From NCBI GenBank assembly GCA_947453375.1, contig CANGGT010000006.1, forward strand, positions 1 through 53,090: DNA of 53,090 nt, written 5' to 3'. The DNA is from Planctomycetaceae bacterium. GTDB lineage: Bacteria; Planctomycetota; Planctomycetia; Pirellulales; UBA1268. Of the stretch, positions 35,634-43,702 are shown piece by piece. The position numbers were made by a program, and so were the translations under genes. Each line of letters opens with the position of its first letter. The stretch's first letter is position 1. The notes under the pieces are model-generated. The model did not search any database. It was given only the letters and a program-made list of their open reading frames with translations, and had not been told where the DNA came from.

Positions 35634-36029
35634 ATGCCTGAAATGGTGCTCTACCGAGACCACCCGGCGATGTTCCGCAACCGGCCGGTACTGTTCCTCG
35701 CCTGCTGCGCGCTGATCCCCTTCGGGATCGGCCTCGTCGCTCTCGTCGCCTGGTGGCTCCACTGCCAGGCCACGTCGCTTGTGATCACCGAATCACGTGT
35801 CACCCTCCGAAAGGGGCTGTTGAGTAAGTACACCAACGACGTGCTCATCGCCGACATCCGCAATGTGCAGGTGAGGCAGAGTCTCCTCCAGCGGATCTTC
35901 GGTGTCGGCGCCGTCGCCGTATCGACCTCGGGGCAGGGCGACATGGAAATCGAGGTCCGCGGGGTGCCGGGCCCCGACCGGATCAAGGCGATCCTCAACG
36001 ACCGCCGAAGTGCGCTCCGCGCACCGTGA
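35634..36029 (+). CDS. Small membrane protein with a bacterial PH (bPH2/DUF304) domain
   Basis: The 131-residue product has a hydrophobic hairpin (LFLACCALIPFGIGLVALVAWW, about 20-42) and a bPH2 domain (TSLVITESRVTLRKGLLSKYTNDVLIADIRNVQVRQSLLQRIFGVG), a common membrane-associated module of unknown role. It lies 48 bases after the barstar gene in the same orientation and is likely the third gene of that unit, or an independent gene. It converges with sppA 23 bases later. Confidence 0.85.
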   Translation: MPEMVLYRDHPAMFRNRPVLFLACCALIPFGIGLVALVAWWLHCQATSLVITESRVTLRKGLLSKYTNDVLIADIRNVQVRQSLLQRIFGVGAVAVSTSGQGDMEIEVRGVPGPDRIKAILNDRRSALRAP

Positions 36030-36052
36030 TCCCGTCCGGAGCGAACGGCCCG

Positions 36053-38110
36053 TCAGCGGATCGAGACGTCGTCCGGGGCGAGGGCCCAGATCGTCGGCCG
36101 CGCCGACGCGCCCGAGAGCGCCTCGCGGAGGAAGAGATCGATGACGCCCGTCCGCAGGCCGCGCTGGCTGAGGAGGATCATCGCCTCGCGCGACACGCCG
36201 AGGGCCGCCAGACGGGTGCTGGCGTCGGGATCACCGAAGAGGACCGAGAGATCGAGCCCCGCCGAGACGTTGGGCCGATGGACGATCTCGTATTTCTCGA
36301 TCCCCGCCTTCTTCGCCACCGCCGCAAGGCAGTCGTCGAGGCCGCCGATCTCGTCGACGAGCCCCGCCGCCTTCGCCTGGCTCCCCGACCACACCCGGCC
36401 ACCGGCGAGATCCTGAAGCTTCTCGACCGGAATCCCGCGCGACTCGCTGACGAGCTTGAGGAACCGGCCGTAGACGTCGTCGATCGTCTTTTGGAGCTTC
36501 GCCTGATCGTCCTCGTTCCAGCCCCGGTCGGGAGCGAAGGCACTGGCCGCCTCATCGAGCGCGATGTTCTCCATGTGGAGCCCGACGCGTTTGAGGAGGG
36601 TGCCGAAGCTGATCTTCATGGAGAAGACGCCGATCGAGCCGGTGAGCGTGCCCCGCTCGGCATAGACAGGCACCCCGAGGCAGGCCACCCAATAGCCCCC
36701 CGACGCGGCCACGGTCCCCATCGAGACGACCGTCGGCTTCTTCTTGGCCAGCTCCGCGAGCGCCTGGCGGATCGCTTCACTCGCCGTCGCCGAGCCACCC
36801 GGTGAATTGATGCGAATGACCACGCCCTTGATCTTGTCGTCGCGGCCGATCTCCTGGATCGCCTTGACGGTGGGGCCGGAGACGATCGAGCCGGGCGACT
36901 CTTTCTTGCCGTCGGCGATCGCCCCGGAGAGATGCATGACGGCGAGCGAGGTCTCCGTCACCTTCGCCGCCTTCTCGGGGCCTCCCCCCGACATCACCTT
37001 CCCCATCAGCTCGAAGAACGACATCTCCTTCTTCGGCTTCGCCGCCGCCTCCACCCAGCTCGTCTCGCCGCCGATCCAGCGGTTGAGCGTCCCCTTCATC
37101 GTGCCGAACGGGGCGAGCTCGTCGACGAGCCCGGCGGCGACGGCCTCGGCCGGGAGGAAGAGCCGCTGCTTCTGGAGCTCGCGCACCTTCTCGGTGGTCA
37201 GGCCGCGGCCGCGGGCGATCATCGACACCTGAGCGTCATTCATGCTCGTGAGCATGTCGAGGTAGTGCTGGCGGAGATGCTCGCTCATCGCCGAGTTCAC
37301 GTAAGGCTCGACGGCGCCTTTGAAGTTGCCCGCCCGGACGACCGAGGCTTTGAGGCCGAGGAGATCCATCGCGTCGCGATAGAAATACGACTGCATCGTC
37401 TTCGACGGCATGTCGACGCCGCCGAGATCGGCCATCGCCACGTGATCGCAGCCGGCCGCCACCGCGAGGTGGGCCGATTCCGCGCTCTCGAGCCACGCCC
37501 CCACCTTCTTCCCCGACTTCCGCAGCGCCTCGAGGCGGCGAAGGAGCTCGTCGAGTTGGGCGAGGTTCATCGTCAGATCGGCGTCGGAGAGATCGATGAC
37601 GACGGCGTGGATCTTCGGGTTCTTCGCCGTCTCGTCGAGGAGCTCACAGAGCTTGTAGAAATTTTTCCGCTTCCCAGGCGCTCCACCGATGATCAGGCTC
37701 GTCGGATCGAACTCGTTGGGGCCGACGATGTCTTCGTAGGTCCCGCCGAGCGTGATCAACTGCACCTGAAGCTTCGCCGCTTCGGCTTTCGCTTTTGCCT
37801 CGGCTTCCTTCCGCTTCTCGGCCCGCGCCGCCTCGGCATCGGCAGGCTTCTCGGTGGCCTTTGCTTCGACGGGCTTCTCGTCGGCAGGCTTGGCGTCTGC
37901 CGGCTTTGCTTCGGCGGGAGGCGCTTCGGCCGTGGGCGCCGCGTCGGCGGCAGGCTTGGCCTCGGCTGCCGGAGGGGGCTCGGCGACGGACGTGGCGCCG
38001 TCGTCGGCTTGGGCCAGATCGCTAGCCACCGTCAGGGCGAGCAGGAGGGCCACGCTCCGGGCCAGTTCCAGAACCCGTCGACCGGTCGGTTCGTAGCCTC
38101 GAGCCTTCAT
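36053..38110 (-). CDS. sppA: Signal peptide peptidase SppA (67K-type, tandem domain)
   Basis: From the ATG at 38110 (GGGAGA upstream) the 685-residue protein has a signal peptide or anchor, a long Ala/Lys/Glu/Pro linker (about 40-110), and two S49 domains. The N-terminal domain supplies the catalytic Lys (RAGNFKGAVEPY). The C-terminal domain contains VIRINSPGGSATASEAI and VAASGGYWVAC with the catalytic Ser. This is the arrangement of E. coli SppA, which degrades cleaved signal peptides in the membrane. The track ORF runs 238 codons further upstream with atypical sequence and is not used. Confidence 0.9.
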   Translation of the reverse strand: MKARGYEPTGRRVLELARSVALLLALTVASDLAQADDGATSVAEPPPAAEAKPAADAAPTAEAPPAEAKPADAKPADEKPVEAKATEKPADAEAARAEKRKEAEAKAKAEAAKLQVQLITLGGTYEDIVGPNEFDPTSLIIGGAPGKRKNFYKLCELLDETAKNPKIHAVVIDLSDADLTMNLAQLDELLRRLEALRKSGKKVGAWLESAESAHLAVAAGCDHVAMADLGGVDMPSKTMQSYFYRDAMDLLGLKASVVRAGNFKGAVEPYVNSAMSEHLRQHYLDMLTSMNDAQVSMIARGRGLTTEKVRELQKQRLFLPAEAVAAGLVDELAPFGTMKGTLNRWIGGETSWVEAAAKPKKEMSFFELMGKVMSGGGPEKAAKVTETSLAVMHLSGAIADGKKESPGSIVSGPTVKAIQEIGRDDKIKGVVIRINSPGGSATASEAIRQALAELAKKKPTVVSMGTVAASGGYWVACLGVPVYAERGTLTGSIGVFSMKISFGTLLKRVGLHMENIALDEAASAFAPDRGWNEDDQAKLQKTIDDVYGRFLKLVSESRGIPVEKLQDLAGGRVWSGSQAKAAGLVDEIGGLDDCLAAVAKKAGIEKYEIVHRPNVSAGLDLSVLFGDPDASTRLAALGVSREAMILLSQRGLRTGVIDLFLREALSGASARPTIWALAPDDVSIR

Positions 38111-38316
38111 GCATTTCTCCCTGCAAGGGTTGCCTGTCTCGGGACAGCGGCCGGAACGACGTCCTTGGACCGCGGCCTCCTGTTCCACGCAGGAAACGGA
38201 GGCAGGAGGACCTGCCCGAACCCGCTCCTCACTCGAAGGATACGCTGGGGTCGGGGTGGGGACCAATGCCTCATGGGGCCAGACTGTCCAGTCGCCGGCG
38301 GCCTGTCGGCAAGACC

Positions 38317-38694
38317 TCACCCCGCCATCTTCAGCCCCCCCCATACGGCGACGAAGCCGAGCATGTTCGACGCCATGACGGAGGCCACGGCCAACCCCGG
38401 CCGCCCCGATTCCCACAGCTCGACTGCCTGGAAGGCGTAGCTCGAGAAGGTCGTGAATCCGCCGAGGAGGCCGACCAGGAGGATTGTCTCGACCCCCTGC
38501 GGCATCACGACACGCGATCGGGTCGCCCCCACGATCGCGCCGAACAGGAATGCCCCGAGGGCGTTGACGGCAAGCGTTCCCCAGGGAAACCCGGTACCGA
38601 AGAGGCGTGTGGCCATGATGGTGACGCCGGCCCTCGCCACCGTGCCGAGCCCGCCGGCCACAGCCAGCGCGATCCAATGGCCAAACGTCGACAT
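38317..38694 (-). CDS. crcB: Fluoride ion exporter CrcB/Fluc
   Basis: The 125-residue protein has four hydrophobic segments and the Fluc signatures GGLGTVARAGV near the N-terminus, WGTLAVNALGAFLFG, and GGFTTFSSYAFQ. Fluc proteins are dual-topology dimeric fluoride channels. The ATG at 38694 follows GGAGG by five bases. A single gene is present, so a homodimer is expected. No fluoride riboswitch was recognised upstream. Confidence 0.93.
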   Translation of the reverse strand: MSTFGHWIALAVAGGLGTVARAGVTIMATRLFGTGFPWGTLAVNALGAFLFGAIVGATRSRVVMPQGVETILLVGLLGGFTTFSSYAFQAVELWESGRPGLAVASVMASNMLGFVAVWGGLKMAG

Positions 38695-38815
38695 CTGGTC
38701 CTCCGTTCCTTGTTTTCCGCTCCACCACGGAGCAACGCTCACGGAATCCTAACGGCCCATGAACAACGCCTGCTCGTCCCATGCACGGGCTCGCCCGTGG
38801 GCGTCGTTCCCGATG

Positions 38816-38845
38816 TTGCAACACGGCCCCGAGAAACTCTATAAG
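38816..38845 (+). promoter_or_regulatory. Candidate sigma-70-type promoter
   Basis: TTGCAA at 38816-38821 and TATAAG at 38840-38845 are separated by 18 bases, close to the TTGACA-N17-TATAAT consensus, and lie about 60 bases before the 47-residue membrane peptide gene. Confidence 0.55.
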
Positions 38846-38904
38846 ATGGGTCTTGCGGAGACGGTGGGGGGGCGTCAGTGAACTCCCCTTGCGCGGAGTG
38901 TTCC

Positions 38905-39048
38905 ATGAATCGGCATGATGCCTTCTTTCTCGTTGTTGTTCTCGTCGCCGCAGCGGCGATCCTCGTTGCAGCGCCGATGGTGGTCAGTTTTGCCATCCGC
39001 TCCGGCGCCGACGCGCTCGGCAGGATGGCCGTGGACAACACCCCCTGA
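38905..39048 (+). CDS. 47-residue single-pass membrane peptide
   Basis: This frame is absent from the ORF track because of its length. It encodes MNRHDAFFLVVVLVAAAAIL followed by VAAPMVVSFAIRSGADALG and ends VDNTP. One strong membrane helix covers about residues 6-30. CGGAG lies about eight bases before the ATG and a good promoter match is just upstream. The secreted hypothetical at 39119 follows 70 bases later on the same strand. No family is recognised. Confidence 0.6.
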   Translation: MNRHDAFFLVVVLVAAAAILVAAPMVVSFAIRSGADALGRMAVDNTP

Positions 39049-39118
39049 CGAGTTGCCGGGTGTTGGAGCGCTGTGGCCTCATCGCCACGCCGCCGCTTCC
39101 TTTCCTGACGGGGCATCG

Positions 39119-39577
39119 ATGCATCAGCCTCAGGACGGTCCCCGTCTCCGCACGCTGGCGATCTTGCTGGGTGGGCTGCTTTTGGCATGCCTTGCGGGAA
39201 TCGCCCCGACCAGCAAGACCGTGGCCGACGATCTCGAGGCGCCCCTGCCCCGGGCCCCGCACGGCACGCCCTTCACGTTCGACATCATCGAGAGCCTCGA
39301 CGCGGCCTACCTCGGCGACACGCCGAGCCACGTCGGCCGCGACGGCGGGCTCGAGTTCCGTCCGAATGTCGCCCTCGGCGATCCGGTCTATCGCGAGGTG
39401 GCGAAGGCGGGCGAAGAGCCGCAGGCAGTGCGGGTCGGGAGCGTGACACGGGTCGTCTGGGAACGCGTCAGCAGGAGCCTGACGGTGGAGTTCGATCCGG
39501 AGCCATTCGTGCGGATCGCCGTCGGTGACGAGGTGTTCGTCGACCTCAATCCCGCTCCGCCGACCGCCCGGCCGTGA
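39119..39577 (+). CDS. Secreted or membrane-anchored hypothetical protein
   Basis: The 152-residue product has an N-terminal signal or anchor (LRTLAILLGGLLLACLAGIAPT) and a soluble domain of about 110 residues (TPFTFDIIESLDAAYLGDTPSHVGR ... VEFDPEPFVRIAVGDEVFVDLNP). No catalytic motif or known family was recognised. The longer track frame overlaps the 47-residue gene in another frame and is not supported. It may share a transcript with that small gene. Confidence 0.6.
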   Translation: MHQPQDGPRLRTLAILLGGLLLACLAGIAPTSKTVADDLEAPLPRAPHGTPFTFDIIESLDAAYLGDTPSHVGRDGGLEFRPNVALGDPVYREVAKAGEEPQAVRVGSVTRVVWERVSRSLTVEFDPEPFVRIAVGDEVFVDLNPAPPTARP

Positions 39578-39834
39578 GGCCTCGTCGAGGGGATTCCACG
39601 GCGGCCCCCGGCGCGGGCTGAACCATCGCGCCCGAACCGACGTATCATTCGGCCCGGATCGGCTTGTCCGAACGGCCTCGAGTGGCTCCCAGAACGGCGT
39701 TCGCAGGCCCCGTGGCCCCTCGTCACGCTCGCTCCGGCACCGCCCCCCCCCGGTCGATATACTCTGCCCTTCCTCCCGGTCGTCGCGCGGCGGCTCGGCG
39801 AGGATTCCAGCCCCACGCGCGCGGCGGACACGCG

Positions 39835-41295
39835 ATGCTCGTCTTCCCCCACCGGATTCTGTTCGTCGGCTTCGGCGCCGTGGCCCGCTGCACCCTGCCG
39901 ATTCTTCTCGACCACATCAAGGTGCCGGCCCACAACATTACGATCCTCGATTTCGAGCCCCTCGAGTCGGCGATCCGACCTTGGATGGAGCGGGGCGTGC
40001 GGTTCGTGCGCGAGCGGATCACCGCCGACAATCTCGGCGAGGTCCTCGGCAAACACCTCTCCACCGGCGATCTCCTCATCGATCTCGCCTGGAACATCGA
40101 CTGCTGCGAGATCGTGCAGTGGTGCCACCACCAAGGGGTGCTCTACCTCAACACCTCCGTGGAGATGTGGGATCCGTACGAGCATGCCGTGACAGCAAAG
40201 CCGAACGAGCTGACGCTCTACTGGCGCCACATGAACCTGCGGCGGATGATCGCCAACTGGAGCACCCCCGGGCCGTCGGCCGTCCTCGAGCACGGCGCCA
40301 ATCCCGGCCTCATCAGTCATTTCACGAAGCACGCCCTCCTCGACATCGCCACGCGCTGCCTCGAAGAGCGGAAGTTCACCGGCCGGAAGGCCGAGCAGAT
40401 TCGCGAGCTCGCCCGAACGCGCACTTTCAACCATCTCGCCCATGAACTCGGCGTGAAAGTGATCCACTGCAGCGAGCGCGACACGCAGATCTCCGACCGT
40501 CCCAAGCAGGTCGACGAGTTCGTCAACACCTGGAGCGTCGAGGGCTTCCGCGAGGAGGGGACGACTACCGCCGAGATGGGCTGGGGCACGCACGAGAAGG
40601 AACTCCCCGACCGGGCCTTCGAGCACCCGGAGGGCCCACGCAGCCAGATCGGGCTGGCGCGGATGGGGATGAACACCTTTGTCTCGAGCTGGGTGCCACA
40701 CTACGACATCATCGGGATGGTGGTCCGCCACGGCGAGGCCTTCAGCATCACCGAAAAGCTCTCGGTGCGCGACGACCACGGGGTGACCGTCTACCGCCCC
40801 ACCGTCCACTACGCCTACTGCCCCTGCGATGCCGCGGTCGCCAGCCTCCACGAACTGCGGGGATATGACTACGATCTTCAGCCGCGGGTGCGGATCATGA
40901 CCGACGAGATCACGTCGGGCTCCGATATCCTCGGCGCCCTCGTGATGGGGCACCCGCTCACGAGTTGGTGGTGCGGCACCGATCTGTCGATCGAGGAATC
41001 GCGGCGTCTGGTGCCCCACCAAAACGCCACGACGATGCAGGTGGCGATCTCGGTCGTGGCCGCCTGCATGTGGATGATCGAGAATCCCGACAAGGGAGTC
41101 CTCCTCCCCGACGACCTTCCCCACGAGTATGTTCTCGGTATCGCCAAACCCTATCTCGGCAAGTTCATCTCGACGCAGTCCGACTGGACGCCGCTGAAGC
41201 GATCCTACGACCCGTTCCGCGGCCAAGTCGACGCCCGACGTGACCACGACGATCCCTGGCAGTTCAAGAACTTCCTGCTCCCCGACGGAGGCTGA
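39835..41295 (+). CDS. hss: Homospermidine synthase
   Basis: The 486-residue protein begins HRILFVGFGAVARCTLPILL, an NAD-binding Rossmann fold, and carries blocks seen in bacterial homospermidine synthases (LEHGANPGLISHFTKHAL, EMGWGTHEKELP, MTDEITSGSDILGALVMGH). It joins two putrescine units, or transfers the aminobutyl group of spermidine, to form homospermidine, using NAD as a prosthetic group. A decarboxylase gene follows only 11 bases later, so the two form a compact polyamine operon. The first ~57 codons of the track ORF precede the Rossmann start and are omitted. Confidence 0.92.
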   Translation: MLVFPHRILFVGFGAVARCTLPILLDHIKVPAHNITILDFEPLESAIRPWMERGVRFVRERITADNLGEVLGKHLSTGDLLIDLAWNIDCCEIVQWCHHQGVLYLNTSVEMWDPYEHAVTAKPNELTLYWRHMNLRRMIANWSTPGPSAVLEHGANPGLISHFTKHALLDIATRCLEERKFTGRKAEQIRELARTRTFNHLAHELGVKVIHCSERDTQISDRPKQVDEFVNTWSVEGFREEGTTTAEMGWGTHEKELPDRAFEHPEGPRSQIGLARMGMNTFVSSWVPHYDIIGMVVRHGEAFSITEKLSVRDDHGVTVYRPTVHYAYCPCDAAVASLHELRGYDYDLQPRVRIMTDEITSGSDILGALVMGHPLTSWWCGTDLSIEESRRLVPHQNATTMQVAISVVAACMWMIENPDKGVLLPDDLPHEYVLGIAKPYLGKFISTQSDWTPLKRSYDPFRGQVDARRDHDDPWQFKNFLLPDGG

Positions 41296-41306
41296 CAGAA
41301 AGCCGC

Positions 41307-42443
41307 ATGACTCCCGCCACCCTGCTCAAGCTCGCCAAGACCCACGGCACGCCGCTGTTCGTCGTCGATCACGCCGAACTGCGCCGCAACTACGCCACCT
41401 TCCGCAAGCACTTCCCCCGGGTGCAGATCTACTACGCCGTGAAGGTCAACAGCGATCCGGCGATCGTGGAAACCTTCTACAAGGCGGGTGGCAGCTTCGA
41501 CGTGGCGAGCATGCAGGAGTTCCATACGGTTCACCAATTCATCGAGCATCTCCCGAAGAAGGCCCGCCAGGACTTCATCTGGGACAAGATCATCTACGCC
41601 AATCCGATCAAGCCGACGGAGACGCTCCGTGAGCTCGATCAATATCGCCCCCTCGTCACCTACGACAACCACGAGGAGGTGAAGAAGATCGCCAAGCATG
41701 CCCCGCACGCCGGGCTCGCGCTGCGGATGCGAGTGCCGAACACCGGCTCGATGGTCGAACTGTCGAGCAAGTTCGGGGCCCTGCCGGGGGAGGCCGTGGA
41801 GCTGATCGAGTATGCCCACGAGCACGATCTCGTCGTCGAGGGGCTCTCGTTCCACGTCGGCAGCCAGTGCACGAATCCGCAGAACTACATTCAGGCCCTC
41901 CACCTCTGCGCCGGGGTGTTCGCCGAGGCGAAGAGCCGTGGCTTCGACCTCAAGATCCTCGACATCGGCGGCGGATTCCCCGCAGCCTACGACGAAAGCG
42001 TGCCGGAATTCTCCACGCTCGCCAAGTCGATCAACCACGAACTCGACCGGCTCTTCCCCGAGCCCATCGAGATCCTCGCCGAGCCGGGCAGGTTTCTCGT
42101 GGCGTCGGCCGGCTGGGCGGTGTCGAAGATCATCGGCAAGGCGTTCCGCAACGACAAGACCTGCTACTACGTCGACGACGGTGTCTATCACACTTATTCC
42201 GGCGTGATCTTCGACCACTGCACCTACCACATGAAGAGCTTCAAGAAGGGGTCGCCGAAGCTCTGCGCCGTGTTCGGGCCGACCTGCGACGCCCTCGACA
42301 CGATCAGCCTCGCCGAGCAGCTTCCTGATCTCGAAATCGGGGACTACCTCTACAGCGAGAAGATCGGCGCCTACTCCGCGGCGTCGAGCACCCACTTCAA
42401 CGGCTTCCCGCCGGCGAAGGTGGTGCACATCAATCAGAAATGA
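41307..42443 (+). CDS. Fold-III ornithine-type decarboxylase
   Basis: The 378-residue PLP enzyme has the PLP lysine in YYAVKVNSDP, the glycine loop DIGGGFPAAYD, the EPGRF phosphate-binding motif and the catalytic Cys in GPTCDALDT. This is the alanine-racemase-fold ornithine/lysine/diaminopimelate decarboxylase group; short length and the CDALDT block favour ornithine decarboxylase. It would make putrescine for the homospermidine synthase encoded directly upstream. A carboxynorspermidine or lysine decarboxylase cannot be excluded. Confidence 0.88.
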   Translation: MTPATLLKLAKTHGTPLFVVDHAELRRNYATFRKHFPRVQIYYAVKVNSDPAIVETFYKAGGSFDVASMQEFHTVHQFIEHLPKKARQDFIWDKIIYANPIKPTETLRELDQYRPLVTYDNHEEVKKIAKHAPHAGLALRMRVPNTGSMVELSSKFGALPGEAVELIEYAHEHDLVVEGLSFHVGSQCTNPQNYIQALHLCAGVFAEAKSRGFDLKILDIGGGFPAAYDESVPEFSTLAKSINHELDRLFPEPIEILAEPGRFLVASAGWAVSKIIGKAFRNDKTCYYVDDGVYHTYSGVIFDHCTYHMKSFKKGSPKLCAVFGPTCDALDTISLAEQLPDLEIGDYLYSEKIGAYSAASSTHFNGFPPAKVVHINQK

Positions 42444-42465
42444 CGCGGAAGTGACGGCCTGACGT

Positions 42466-42492
42466 GAAGGGCGGGAGGGATCTCGGCCCTTC
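42466..42492. terminator. Hairpin between the polyamine operon and the methyltransferase gene
   Basis: GAAGGGC at 42466-42472 pairs with GCCCTTC at 42486-42492 around a 13-base loop, followed by TTCG. It sits between two converging genes and may end transcription from one or both sides; the T-tract is weak. Confidence 0.45.
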
Positions 42493-42501
42493 TTCGCACG
42501 T

Positions 42502-43653
42502 TCATTCCATCACTTCGTCTTCGGGGGCCCAGGGCTGCGATCGGCCGCCCCCCCAAGTGATCTCGCCAGCCCCTTCGCGGCGCACTGCCTCGATGACGTG
42601 GTAGTGCTTCACCTCCTCGCGGGCCACCGAGTCCCATTCGGCGGGAAGCTGCTCGAGATACCACGACGGCTGCTTCGTGACGACCAGGAGCGTCCCTCCC
42701 GGGGCGAGCCCCCGGCGGGCCGACTCGACGAACAGCGCCGCGATGCGGAAGTCGGCGTAGTAGGGGGGATTGGCCAGGGCGAGGTCGTACGTCCCAGGCT
42801 CGGGAACGGAGCCGTGCGCCTCGAGCGCCACCTCGAGATTCGGGAGGCCGTTGGTCGTCGCCCCCCACCGGGCACACTCGACGGCCCGGGCGGCGCTGTC
42901 GAAGGCGTGGACATGGACGGTCGGATCGCGGGCCGCCATGCCGAGGCCGACGCTGCCGGGCCCGCAGCCGATGTCGAGCACGCGCGTATCGGGGGCGACG
43001 TCGACGGCATTGAGGAGATGGCGGGCGCCGGGGTCGATGCGGCGGTGAGAGAAGACCCCGGGACGGGTCAGCGCCTTGAGGAGTCGGCCGCGGTCGCGGA
43101 ACACGACCTCGCAGCTGAAGTCGCGGATCTTCGCCGGCTCGCGGGTCTTCTCGACAAGGTACGTCACCGTCTCCTCTCCCGGCCGAACGCGGACGGTCTC
43201 GCCGGTGGCGGTGAGTTGCTCGTGGAGCCAGCGGTCGCGGGGGTTGTCGGTGGAGACAACGAGCCGGCCACCGAGACGGAGCTGGACGAGGGCCTGCTGG
43301 AGGAGATCGCGGGTCAGCTCCGCCTCGCCACCGGAGGCGGTGGGGAGAACGACGAGATCGTAGGGGCCGGCCGGCATGTCGGCGGCACAGACGAGCCGGG
43401 CGCTCCCCGCCGCGGGTGAGGCGGGCGACTGCCACCGGGCGATGTCGTCCCGCGTCAGATCGTGCTGGAAGAGGTCGAGGAACCAGACGGTGACGTCCGC
43501 CGCGGGGCGTTCGGCGGCGAGGGTCCGCCCGGCCTGGGCCCGCCCATGGGTGGTGCAGAGGATCCGCTCACCGGGAAGGTCGCGGGCGACAGCGAGGGCA
43601 TGAGCCTCGGCGGGGCGGGGAGGGAGCGGCGTGTGGGGGGCATGTTCATCCAT
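42502..43653 (-). CDS. RsmC/RlmG-like rRNA guanine-N2 methyltransferase
   Basis: The 383-residue protein has a degenerate N-terminal half and a C-terminal SAM-binding domain with VLDIGCGPGSVGLG and the catalytic NPPYYADFRI, the NPPY-type motif of RsmC (16S m2G1207) and RlmG (23S m2G1835) enzymes. The duplicated-domain layout with only the second half carrying motifs fits RsmC. It starts at MDEHAPHTPLPP (43653). The exact target nucleotide cannot be assigned. Confidence 0.82.
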   Translation of the reverse strand: MDEHAPHTPLPPRPAEAHALAVARDLPGERILCTTHGRAQAGRTLAAERPAADVTVWFLDLFQHDLTRDDIARWQSPASPAAGSARLVCAADMPAGPYDLVVLPTASGGEAELTRDLLQQALVQLRLGGRLVVSTDNPRDRWLHEQLTATGETVRVRPGEETVTYLVEKTREPAKIRDFSCEVVFRDRGRLLKALTRPGVFSHRRIDPGARHLLNAVDVAPDTRVLDIGCGPGSVGLGMAARDPTVHVHAFDSAARAVECARWGATTNGLPNLEVALEAHGSVPEPGTYDLALANPPYYADFRIAALFVESARRGLAPGGTLLVVTKQPSWYLEQLPAEWDSVAREEVKHYHVIEAVRREGAGEITWGGGRSQPWAPEDEVME

Positions 43654-43702
43654 GGGGCCGATTAGAGCAGGACTGCCGGAGGATGCATCCGCCCCCTGTG
43701 GA

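Noticed and set aside
38695-38850. Fluoride riboswitch upstream of crcB
   Set aside because: The conserved GG-GATGG core and following pseudoknot sequences were not found in the crcB leader.
39388-41247. 619-residue ORF antisense to homospermidine synthase
   Set aside because: It is a shadow of hss with no recognisable features.
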